Assembly: GCA_003449515.1 (NCBI GenBank)
Contig: DMHI01000268.1
Location: forward strand, 1-5,557
Reading direction: 5' to 3'
Origin: Lysobacteraceae bacterium
GTDB lineage: Bacteria; Pseudomonadota; Gammaproteobacteria; Xanthomonadales; Xanthomonadaceae
DNA: 5,557 bases
Shown here: piece by piece, positions 1 through 5,557 of the stretch
How the letters are laid out: the number at the start of each line of letters is the position of its first letter
Numbering within the stretch: the stretch's first letter is position 1
Made by a program: the position numbers and the translations under genes
Notes under the pieces: model-generated
Database searches by the model: none
Told to the model about the DNA's origin: nothing
Seen by the model: only the letters and a program-made list of their open reading frames with translations

Positions 1-871
1 GCCTGGTGCGGGTGATGTCGCTGGCGTAGCCGCGGAACTCGGCGCCGCCGTCGCAGAGCAGCAGGTCGCCGTCGCGCAGCGCGCCATTGTTGGCGGCGTA
101 GTGCAGCACGCAGCCGTTCGGCCCGGCACCGACGATGGGGTTGTAGGCCGGCACGCAGTCGTTCGCGCGCCAGACCGCCCACAGCGCGGCTTCCACCTGG
201 TATTCGTGGCCGCCGGCGCCAGTCGCGCGCATCGCCGCCTTCTGCGCCTCGGCCGCGACGTGGGCCGCGAAGCGCATCTGCTTGAGCTCGGCCATTGATT
301 TGAACAGCCGCAGCTCGTGCAACAGGTGGCCCAGCGCGAGGAACTCGTGCGGTGGCTGCGCGCCCTGCCGCACTTGCGCGCGCACGCGGTTCACCCAGCC
401 GATCAGCTTCAAGTCGAAATCGGTGTCGCGGCCGAAGTGGTAGTAGACACGCGAGCGGCCCTCGAGCAGGCCGGGCAGGATCTCGTCGATGTCGTCGATG
501 GCGTAGGCGTCGTCGATGCCATAGTGCGCCACCGCGCCCTCCGGCCCGGCGCGCGGGCCGTCCCACAGTTCGCGCTCGAGGTGACGCTCGCGGCAGAACA
601 GCAGGGCCTCGCCGTGTGCGCGGCCGGGCACCAGCACCAGCACCGCCTCGGGCTCGGGGAAGCCGGTGAGGTAGTGGAAGTCGGAATCCTGCCGGTACGG
701 GTGATGCGTGTCGTGGCTGCGGATGCGCTCGGGTGCCGCCGGGACGATCACGATCGCGTCGTCCGGTGCCAACTGCAGCAGGGCGCGCCGGCGGCGCTGG
801 TACTCCTGCCGCGACACCGGCGACGGCACCTTGGGCTGGCCCGGCCTCGGCGATGCCGCGCGCACAGCCAT
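1..871 (-). CDS. pepP: Xaa-Pro aminopeptidase PepP (aminopeptidase P), C-terminus beyond window
   Basis: Cytosolic metallo-aminopeptidase that removes the N-terminal residue from peptides with proline at position 2. I translated 290 codons from ATG 871 downward. The N-terminal (creatinase-like) domain includes SRQEYQRRR near residue 20, PYRQDSDFHYLTGF and the EPEAVLVL stretch, all closely like E. coli PepP. The pita-bread catalytic domain follows, with the linker phrase HELRLFKSMAEL. Near its end are NPIVGAGPNGCVLHY (His about 257), CDGG (first metal Asp about 274) and SDITRT (bridging Asp about 285). These match E. coli His243, Asp260 and Asp271. The remaining ligands (His, Glu, Glu) lie outside the window. 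The start gives about 15 residues more than E. coli PepP. I chose it because its ATG overlaps the ygfB stop as TGATG, implying translational coupling. The reading frame is intact up to the window edge. Confidence 0.95.
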   Translation of the reverse strand, partial: MAVRAASPRPGQPKVPSPVSRQEYQRRRRALLQLAPDDAIVIVPAAPERIRSHDTHHPYRQDSDFHYLTGFPEPEAVLVLVPGRAHGEALLFCRERHLERELWDGPRAGPEGAVAHYGIDDAYAIDDIDEILPGLLEGRSRVYYHFGRDTDFDLKLIGWVNRVRAQVRQGAQPPHEFLALGHLLHELRLFKSMAELKQMRFAAHVAAEAQKAAMRATGAGGHEYQVEAALWAVWRANDCVPAYNPIVGAGPNGCVLHYAANNGALRDGDLLLCDGGAEFRGYASDITRTR

Positions 872-1410
872 CAGTGCAGGCGCCGGCGGTCGTGCTGGAC
901 CGCGAGGCAGTCGCCGTGGATCAGCAACGCGGCCACACGCACGAACTCCTCCAGTTCCACCAGCGCCTCCTCGTCGGCCTCCGGGTCGTCGTAGCTGACG
1001 TCGGACTCGGCGATGCGGGCCACGTCGCCCAGCGCCTCGCGGGCCTCGTCGCCGAGTTTCGGCTCGATGCCGGCAAGGCCGACGCCGCCGAGGAAGCCGC
1101 GGCACCAGGCCACCAGCGCCTCGCCGCGCTCGCTGACCGGCGCCTCCTCGTCGGGCAGCAGCAGTTGAAGGCCGAAATCGGCTTCGCCGAGTTGCGCCAC
1201 CGTGACCACATCGAGCCGGTCCAGCGCCGAATCCGCCGCCGGCAGCGGCACGGCATCGTCGCCCATCGCCTCGGCCAGCCAGTTGGCACGCGCCGGATGG
1301 CCGCAGCGCAGCGCGCACAGCGAGCCGTGGAGTTCGGAGGGATCAACCGAGAGCGAGAGCGCGACGATCTGCTCGGCGACCGCAGCGTAGGAAGGAAGGG
1401 ATGCGGACAC
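871..1410 (-). CDS. ygfB: YgfB / UPF0149 family protein
   Basis: A 179-residue protein of the YgfB/YecA-like UPF0149 family; E. coli YgfB is slightly longer (about 190). Family features seen are SELHGSLCALRCG (residues 25-37), FGLQLLLPDEEAPVSERGEAL (79-99) followed by WCRGFLGGVGLAG, an acidic stretch around 136-155 (DVSYDDPEADEEALVELEE), FVRVAALLIH (156-165) and a C-terminal LH, as in E. coli. The protein is acidic, mostly helical and has no signal peptide. Its biochemical role is not settled in general; in Pseudomonas, YgfB has been linked to ampDh3 and beta-lactam resistance regulation. The start is GTG 1410, because the upstream frame runs into the antisense of the next gene with no better start. 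The Shine-Dalgarno is weak. It forms an operon with pepP (TGATG overlap) and is divergent from the c-di-GMP gene. Confidence 0.92.
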   Translation of the reverse strand: MSASLPSYAAVAEQIVALSLSVDPSELHGSLCALRCGHPARANWLAEAMGDDAVPLPAADSALDRLDVVTVAQLGEADFGLQLLLPDEEAPVSERGEALVAWCRGFLGGVGLAGIEPKLGDEAREALGDVARIAESDVSYDDPEADEEALVELEEFVRVAALLIHGDCLAVQHDRRRLH

Positions 1411-1439
1411 GGGCTCAACGGGGCACGAGGTGTCGCGGA

Positions 1440-1445
1440 AGTCTA
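1440..1445 (-). promoter_or_regulatory. Candidate -10 box for the ygfB-pepP operon
   Basis: Read on the minus strand this is TAGACT (four of six matches to TATAAT), about 30 bases upstream of the ygfB GTG. It would give a leader of roughly 20-25 bases. The matching -35 position reads AGCCCG, which is poor, so the promoter would be weak or need an activator. A CCCGCG-CAG-CGCGGG inverted repeat (1452-1466) covers the spacer and -35 area. Confidence 0.4.
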
Positions 1446-1451
1446 GCGCGT

Positions 1452-1466
1452 CCCGCGCAGCGCGGG
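1452..1466. repeat. Inverted repeat CCCGCG-N3-CGCGGG in the divergent promoter region
   Basis: This is a perfect 6-base inverted repeat with a 3-base centre (CAG), in the short region between divergent ygfB and the GGDEF-EAL gene. It overlaps the -35 zone of the candidate ygfB promoter and lies upstream of the plus-strand promoter at 1497-1525. It could be an operator, or chance in very GC-rich DNA. It has no adjoining T-tract and sits in a 5' region, so a terminator is unlikely. Confidence 0.3.
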
Positions 1467-1496
1467 CTCGCGCCGCATGCGCAGCCGTCGCCACGC

Positions 1497-1525
1497 TTGG
1501 TCGGTGTGCAGCGGCTGCGTACACT
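1497..1525 (+). promoter_or_regulatory. Candidate sigma70 promoter for the GGDEF-EAL gene
   Basis: TTGGTC at 1497-1502 and TACACT at 1520-1525 are separated by exactly 17 bases. The -35 matches consensus at three positions and the -10 at four. It is among the few AT-containing stretches here. Transcription would begin near 1532, about 26 bases before ATG 1558. This supports 1558 over the earlier in-frame ATG at 1477. Confidence 0.5.
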
Positions 1526-1557
1526 GGGTTCCCGCCAGACCGAGACCGGGCCGCTCG

Positions 1558-3786
1558 ATGGTCGTTGCTTCCGCCGCTGGCGCAGGCACCGCGTGGTTCA
1601 TCGCCGCGATCTGCGGCGTCGGCCTCGTGGTGGTCCTGCTCGCGTGGTCGCGCGCCACCCAGCGCCGCGATCGCGACGACGCGCAGCGCAGTCTGCAGGT
1701 GCGGCGCGTGAAGCAGCAGCTCGACCTCGTGCTCGCCACCTCCGGCGACGTGCTCTGGGAGCTCGACGTGCGCAGCGGCGTGTTGAGCCGGACCGGCATC
1801 CAGCGCCTCGCCGGACCGGGCGCGCCCAACGACATCCCGCTGTCGCGCTGGCGCGAGGAAGCGATCCATCCCGATGACCTCGAGCCGCTGCGCCGGCGGG
1901 TCGAGCGGCATGTCGAAGGCGACAGCGAGGGGTTCGAGTCGGAGCATCGCATCCGTCACGATGACGGCGAGTGGCGGTGGGTGCGCGCACGGGGCAAGGT
2001 GGTCGAACGCGACGCGGCGGGCCGGCCGCTGAAGATCGCCGGCACCACCCGCGACATCCATGCGCACCGGCGTGCCGAGCGCGAGACCCGGGTCGCCCTC
2101 GAGGTGTTCCGCAGCATGAGCGAGGCGGTCGCGGTGATCGACCTCGACTTCCGCTTCGTGGCCGTCAACCCGGCCTTCACCCGCATCACCGGCTACACCG
2201 GGAGCGACGTGATCGGCCGCGGCACCGACCTGCTCGACTCCACCCAGCACAGCGCCGAGTTCTACCAGCGCGTCCGCGGTCTGGTGGTGCGCAGCGGCCA
2301 CTGGGGCGGCGAGATGTGGCAGCAGCGGAAGGACGGCGGCGAGTTCCTGGGCTGGATCGAGCTTTCGGAAGTGCGCGACAACAACGGCCTGCGCACGCTG
2401 TTCGTGGCCGTCGTCAACGATGTCACACAGAAGAAGCGCGCCGAGCAGGAGCTGCGCTACCTCGCCAACTACGACACCCTCACCGGGCTGCCCAACCGCA
2501 CTCTGCTGTCGGAAAGACTGTCGCGGGCGATCATCCGTGCGCGCCGGCAGGAGAGCCGCGTCGCCGTCCTGTACATCGACCTCGATCACTTCAAGGACAT
2601 CAACGACTCGCTCGGCCATGCCGCCGGTGATCGCCTGCTCAAGGCCGCTGCGGCGCGGCTGCAGGCCGCGGTGGGGCCCACCGACACGGTGGCCCGTCTG
2701 GGCGGCGACGAATTCACCATCATCGTCGAGGATCTCGACAGCATCGCCACCGCCGAGCGCCTGGCCCGCGAGTTGATTGCCGCCTTCGCCAGCCCACTCG
2801 AGGTCGACGAGCGCCACACCGCGACGATCACGCCATCGATCGGCATCAGCCTCTACCCCGACCACGCGCTGGTTCCCACCGATCTGCTGAAATTCGCCGA
2901 TACCGCGATGTACGCGGCCAAGGCCGACGGCCGGAACACCTTCGAGATCTACGATGACGCGATGGACGCCGAAGCCCGCCGGCGCGCGGCCATTCTCGCC
3001 GCGTTGCGCCGGGCGCTGGCCCAGGATGAGCTGCGGCTGGTGTTCCAGCCGCGGCTGTCGCTGCGCAGCGGCGGCATCGTCGGCGTCGAGGCGCTGCTGC
3101 GCTGGCGCTCGGCCGAACTCGGCGAGATCGGCCCGGCCGAGTTCATCCCGCTGGCCGAGGAAAGCGGTCTGATCCTGCCGATCGGCGAATGGGTGCTGCA
3201 CCAGGCCTGCCGCACGCTGCGCCAATGGCAGGACGCCGGCCTTGCCGACCTCTCCTGCAGCGTCAACGTGTCGGTGCTGCAGTTGCTGCGCGCACCGCTG
3301 GCGCAGCAGGTGGCGGCCGCAATCGCCGTGTGCGGGCTGGCACCCGACCGCCTCGAGCTCGAATTGACCGAAAGCATGGTGATGAAGAACGCCGAGGAAA
3401 CCCGCGCCGTGCTCGACCAACTCCGCGAGGTCGGCGTGCGCATCGCCATCGACGACTTCGGTACGGGTTACTCCTCGCTGGTCTACCTCAAGCGCCTGCC
3501 GATCGACACCCTGAAGATCGACAAGGCCTTCATCGGGGATCTCACCGACGACCCCGACGACAAGGCGATCACCGCCACCATCATCACCATGGCGCATTCG
3601 CTGGGCTTGCAGGTGGTGGCCGAGGGCGTCGAAACCAGCGAACAACTGGTCTACCTGCGCGACCAGGGCTGCGACGAGGTGCAGGGCTACTGGCTGTCCC
3701 GGCCGCTGGAGACGGACCACGCCCTCGGCTTCCTGCGCCAGCGTCTCGACGCCGCGCGCACCGGCCAGCCCCCGCCGCAAGCTTGA
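1558..3786 (+). CDS. Membrane-anchored PAS-PAS-GGDEF-EAL cyclic-di-GMP synthase/phosphodiesterase
   Basis: A 742-residue bifunctional-type c-di-GMP enzyme. One N-terminal membrane helix (about 12-30, ending SRATQRR, so C-terminus inside) is followed by a PAS_3-like domain with PAC (about 54-172) and a second PAS domain (about 182-297, with AVAVIDLDFRFVAVNPAF and ITGYT). The GGDEF domain (about 300-460) has DTLTGLPNR at 306-314, metal Asp341 in IDLDHFKDIND, and intact GGDEF at 382-386. The I-site position reads GPTD (373-376), without the Arg of RxxD, so product inhibition is probably lost or weak. The EAL domain (about 480-728) keeps EALLRW (Glu511), Asn570, ELTES (602-606), DDFGTGYSS (Asp632, Asp633), Lys653, AEGVET (Glu689) and QGY (Gln709). 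Phosphodiesterase activity is therefore expected; which activity dominates cannot be read from sequence. No clear Shine-Dalgarno precedes ATG 1558. An in-frame ATG at 1477 would add 27 residues but lies upstream of the candidate promoter. The signal sensed by the PAS domains is unknown. Confidence 0.95.
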   Translation: MVVASAAGAGTAWFIAAICGVGLVVVLLAWSRATQRRDRDDAQRSLQVRRVKQQLDLVLATSGDVLWELDVRSGVLSRTGIQRLAGPGAPNDIPLSRWREEAIHPDDLEPLRRRVERHVEGDSEGFESEHRIRHDDGEWRWVRARGKVVERDAAGRPLKIAGTTRDIHAHRRAERETRVALEVFRSMSEAVAVIDLDFRFVAVNPAFTRITGYTGSDVIGRGTDLLDSTQHSAEFYQRVRGLVVRSGHWGGEMWQQRKDGGEFLGWIELSEVRDNNGLRTLFVAVVNDVTQKKRAEQELRYLANYDTLTGLPNRTLLSERLSRAIIRARRQESRVAVLYIDLDHFKDINDSLGHAAGDRLLKAAAARLQAAVGPTDTVARLGGDEFTIIVEDLDSIATAERLARELIAAFASPLEVDERHTATITPSIGISLYPDHALVPTDLLKFADTAMYAAKADGRNTFEIYDDAMDAEARRRAAILAALRRALAQDELRLVFQPRLSLRSGGIVGVEALLRWRSAELGEIGPAEFIPLAEESGLILPIGEWVLHQACRTLRQWQDAGLADLSCSVNVSVLQLLRAPLAQQVAAAIAVCGLAPDRLELELTESMVMKNAEETRAVLDQLREVGVRIAIDDFGTGYSSLVYLKRLPIDTLKIDKAFIGDLTDDPDDKAITATIITMAHSLGLQVVAEGVETSEQLVYLRDQGCDEVQGYWLSRPLETDHALGFLRQRLDAARTGQPPPQA

Positions 3787-3818
3787 CCCCCCTTCCCCCC
3801 TGCGCCGAAGATGCCGGC

Positions 3819-4037
3819 ATGAAGCCCGACCCGCGCGACGACCTCGCCACGCTCGCCGCCCGTATCGAGGCGCTCGCAGCACTGGTTCGCCGCCTCGCCG
3901 ACGAGAACGCCACGCTGCGCCAGGCGCAGTCGCAGCTCGCCGGTGAGCGCGCCCTGCTGCTGTCGAAGAACGAGCAGGCGCGAAGCCGCGTCGAAGCGAT
4001 GATCCAGCGCCTGAAGTCGATGGAGCCGAACCCGTGA
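3819..4037 (+). CDS. Small coiled-coil protein, TIGR02449 / ZapB-like
   Basis: A 72-residue, almost wholly helical protein of the small family (TIGR02449) found directly before zapA in many Gammaproteobacteria, often annotated as ZapB-like. Residues about 9-70 form a coiled coil with Leu/Ala heptads (LATLAARIEALAALVRRL, then DENATLR). The C-terminal half has the family-typical KNEQARSRVEAMIQRLKSME. There is no signal peptide or membrane segment. A GAAG Shine-Dalgarno-like element (3807-3810) sits 8 bases before ATG 3819. The stop overlaps the zapA GTG by four bases (GTGA), so the two are translationally coupled. E. coli ZapB binds ZapA at the Z-ring; an analogous partnership is inferred here from neighbourhood and fold type, not shown. 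SlyX-like proteins are the other possibility. Confidence 0.85.
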   Translation: MKPDPRDDLATLAARIEALAALVRRLADENATLRQAQSQLAGERALLLSKNEQARSRVEAMIQRLKSMEPNP

Positions 4038-4333
4038 CCGAAGGTGTTTCGATCCGCATTCTCGACCGCGAGTTCACCATCGGCTGCCAGCCGGAGGAGC
4101 GCGAGGCCCTGGAGGGCGCCGCCCGCCTGCTCGATGCGCGCATGCGCGGCATCCGCGGCGACAACCGGATGGCGGCGTTCGACCGCATCGCGGTGATCGC
4201 CGCACTGAACCTCGCCGCCGAGGTCAATGCCTTCCGGCGCGAGATCGACGGCCGCGACGGCGAGCTCTCACGCGGCCTGGCCGACCTGGGCCGCAAGGTC
4301 GACGCCCTGCTCGAGGCCCACGCCACGCGCTGA
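4034..4333 (+). CDS. zapA: Cell division protein ZapA
   Basis: A 99-residue ZapA (E. coli 109), the cytoplasmic FtsZ-binding protein that bundles protofilaments at the division ring. The N-terminal beta-hairpin domain shows VSIRILDREFTIGC, then EEREALEGAARLLDARM and the conserved core helix RIAVIAALNLAAEV. A C-terminal coiled-coil helix (about 68-97, LSRGLADLGRKVDALLEA) serves for tetramerisation in known homologues. The start is GTG 4034, within the GTGA overlap with the preceding gene and 8 bases after a GGAG Shine-Dalgarno (4022-4025). No ATG gives a better N-terminus. Position immediately upstream of ssrS and fau is the classic gammaproteobacterial order. Confidence 0.95.
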   Translation: MTEGVSIRILDREFTIGCQPEEREALEGAARLLDARMRGIRGDNRMAAFDRIAVIAALNLAAEVNAFRREIDGRDGELSRGLADLGRKVDALLEAHATR

Positions 4334-4352
4334 CCCGGGGCGGCAACGTCCT

Positions 4353-4371
4353 ACCGCCGGATCACGGCGGT
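4353..4371. repeat. Stem-loop after zapA (ACCGCCG / CGGCGGT)
   Basis: A 7-base perfect inverted repeat (4353-4359 and 4365-4371) encloses a GATCA loop, 19 bases after the zapA stop. The sequence after it is GC-rich with no T-run, so it does not look like an intrinsic terminator. It could protect the 3' end of the zapA message or act as a pause or factor-dependent stop before ssrS. Chance is possible in such GC-rich DNA. Confidence 0.4.
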
Positions 4372-4414
4372 GCCGCGCGAACGCCGTCACGGACTCTTGC
4401 CGTGCGCCCCCCGC

Positions 4415-4420
4415 TATACT
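4415..4420 (+). promoter_or_regulatory. -10 box of the ssrS (6S RNA) promoter
   Basis: TATACT matches five of six consensus positions and stands out in very GC-rich sequence. It lies about 7 bases before the expected 6S 5' end (about 4427), followed by a GC-rich discriminator. No good -35 lies at normal spacing: the 17-base position reads GACTCT, and TTGCCG at 4397-4402 is only 12 bases away. An inverted repeat, CACGG-N7-CCGTG (4388-4404), covers the -35 area. Confidence 0.65.
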
Positions 4421-4426
4421 TCCGCC

Positions 4427-4617
4427 CGCGTCCTCTGCTGTGTTCGACAGCGTGCGCCAACATATTGCCTTGACCCATAAATACGGCCCGGGAATTCCGC
4501 TTCATCGCCGGTGTGCATGTCCGCCATGTTGCGGAAAGCCTGAACGCGCTGACGGCGTTCCCACTTGATCCTCGGGATCAAGGTCGTTGCGCACACATCG
4601 GCACGGCGGAGGACGTC
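4427..4617 (+). ncRNA. ssrS: 6S RNA
   Basis: 6S RNA mimics an open promoter and binds sigma70 RNA polymerase holoenzyme, mainly in stationary phase. The closing stem is a 14-base pairing of 4429-4442 (CGTCCTCTGCTGTG) with 4602-4615 (CACGGCGGAGGACG), using only Watson-Crick and two G-U pairs. Next to it is the conserved TGTTCG of the 5' arm. GGGAA (4490-4494) pairs with TTCCC (4558-4562) to begin the apical stem, which ends in a CCGC/GCGG hairpin and the conserved AAGCCT (4536-4541). The 3' side of the central bubble holds an 8-base hairpin CTTGATCC-TCG-GGATCAAG (4564-4582), equivalent to the CTTGAACC/GGTTCAAG hairpin of E. coli 6S. Length (about 190) and location between zapA and fau are typical. 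Ends are inferred from the stem and the -10 box and may be off by a few bases. Confidence 0.9.
4608..4612 (+). promoter_or_regulatory. Shine-Dalgarno of fau, inside the 6S RNA closing stem
   Basis: GGAGG lies 8 bases before TTG 4621 and is the only strong ribosome-binding site near the fau start, so it decides the start. It is part of the 3' strand of the 6S closing stem, where it pairs with CCTCT (4432-4436). Any transcript containing the whole 6S sequence plus fau would therefore tend to hide this site. Confidence 0.75.
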
Positions 4618-4620
4618 TTC

Positions 4621-5264
4621 TTGAATCGCAGCGAACTGCGCGCCATCCTGCGCGAACGCCGCCGCGCGATCCCGGTGCGCGAGCGCCTCGATGCCGCCGC
4701 CGCCCTCGCCTCACACCTGCTGCCCGAGCTCGCCGCGCTGCACGCTTCCGGGAATCACGGCCGCATCGCCGGCTACTGGGCCGTCGGCGGCGAACTCCCG
4801 CTGCACGCCGTGCAGTCCGCCCTGCCCGCCGGCTTGCGCTGGTGCCTGCCGGTGCTGCACGACGACGGCCGCCTGCGCTTTTGCGAGTGGGCGGCCGGCC
4901 AGCCGCTCGAACCGAACCGCCTCGGCATCCCCGAGCCCACGCAGGGCCCGCTGCTCGACGCCGACGCACTCGCCGTCGTGCTCGTGCCGCTGCTCGCCTT
5001 CGACGCGCGCGGGAATCGCCTCGGCCAGGGCGGCGGCTGGTACGACCGCAGCTTCGATTTCCTCTGCGGGTCGTCGCAGGGTCTTCGCGGCAGCGACAGC
5101 GACGCGACGCGCCGCACACGGGGTGCACCGCTGCTGATCGGCATCGGCTACGACGGGCAGCAGGTCGACGAGCTTCCCGCCGAACCGTGGGACGTGCCGC
5201 TCGACGCGGTCGCCACGCCGTCGGCCTTCCACCGCTTCGATCGCCACGCCACCGCGAGCCCCTG

Positions 5265-5265
<1 letters not shown>
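4621..5265 (+). CDS. fau: 5-formyltetrahydrofolate cyclo-ligase
   Basis: ATP-dependent cytosolic enzyme (YgfA, 5,10-methenyl-THF synthetase) converting 5-formyl-THF to 5,10-methenyl-THF. The protein has 214 residues; E. coli has about 182. It begins NRSELRAILRERRRAI, the usual N-terminal basic helix. YWAVGGELPLHAV (58-70), LPVLHDDGRLRF, the ATP/folate signature LVPLLAFDARGNRLGQGGGWYDR (about 121-143) and GIGYDGQQVDELP (174-186) with DVPLDAVATPS mark the family. The extra length is mostly a polar insert after the YDR motif (about 147-168, rich in Ser, Gly, Arg). TTG 4621 is chosen because it follows a GGAGG Shine-Dalgarno by 8 bases and gives the family N-terminus. The longer frame from GTG 4513 would translate 6S RNA and is rejected. 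The ssrS-fau pairing is conserved from E. coli. The stop overlaps the next gene as TGATG. Confidence 0.94.

Positions 5266-5557
<292 letters not shown>

Noticed and set aside
317..1446. Plus-strand open frames opposite pepP and ygfB (for example 317-994 and 733-1446).
   Set aside because: They are antisense shadows with no recognisable domains; the minus-strand frames match PepP and YgfB closely.
1477..1557. Longer start of the GGDEF-EAL gene at ATG 1477.
   Set aside because: No Shine-Dalgarno is seen, the added residues (Arg and Cys rich) look non-native before a membrane helix, and the best promoter candidate lies downstream of this ATG. It is not fully excluded.
871..4326. A 1151-codon open frame on the minus strand, antisense to the c-di-GMP and division genes and continuous with ygfB.
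   Set aside because: Only its last 179 codons match a family (YgfB). The rest mirrors a clearly conserved plus-strand gene and is open because stop codons are rare in the antisense of high-GC genes. The upstream part is low-complexity, rich in Arg, Ala and Gly.
4470..4498. Possible promoter inside 6S RNA (TTGACC at 4470-4475) driving fau.
   Set aside because: The sequence 17-18 bases downstream (AATTCC) is a poor -10, and TTGACC falls in the conserved 6S central region, which explains its promoter-like look.
4513..4620. N-terminal extension of fau from GTG 4513.
   Set aside because: It would translate the 6S RNA sequence. It lacks a ribosome-binding site and adds 36 residues not seen in the family, whereas TTG 4621 has GGAGG at ideal spacing.

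Overview
The window is high-GC DNA (roughly 70% by eye) carrying a conserved chromosomal block of Gammaproteobacteria. It holds pepP and ygfB on the minus strand, then a ZapB-like gene, zapA, the 6S RNA gene (ssrS), fau (ygfA) and an EVE-domain gene on the plus strand. The high GC, the TIGR02449-type small coiled-coil gene before zapA, and the EVE gene fused by overlap to fau suggest the Xanthomonadales/Lysobacterales (Xanthomonas, Lysobacter or Rhodanobacteraceae relatives). That placement is an inference from gene content and order; no search was run.

Layout. Bases 1-871 (minus) are the N-terminal two thirds of Xaa-Pro aminopeptidase PepP, cut by the window edge. Bases 871-1410 (minus) are YgfB (UPF0149), starting at GTG and overlapping pepP as TGATG. 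Bases 1411-1557 are a divergent promoter region. Bases 1558-3786 (plus) encode a membrane-anchored PAS-PAS-GGDEF-EAL cyclic-di-GMP enzyme. Bases 3819-4037 encode a 72-residue ZapB-like coiled-coil protein, overlapping zapA (4034-4333, GTG start) by four bases. Bases 4334-4426 hold a stem-loop and the ssrS promoter. 6S RNA spans about 4427-4617. fau starts at TTG 4621, with its Shine-Dalgarno inside the 3' strand of the 6S closing stem. An EVE-domain gene starts at 5265, overlaps fau as TGATG and runs off the window.

How the parts relate. The ZapB-like protein and ZapA are probably FtsZ-ring accessory factors. 6S RNA regulates sigma70 RNA polymerase, and fau recycles 5-formyl-THF. The c-di-GMP gene lies between the ygfB-pepP operon and the division genes. 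It reads toward the division genes with only 32 bases between, so it may share their transcript.

I see no mobile element, CRISPR array, tRNA, toxin-antitoxin pair or undescribed defence system here. The most interesting features are the overlap of 6S RNA with the fau ribosome-binding site and the placement of the c-di-GMP enzyme next to the division genes.
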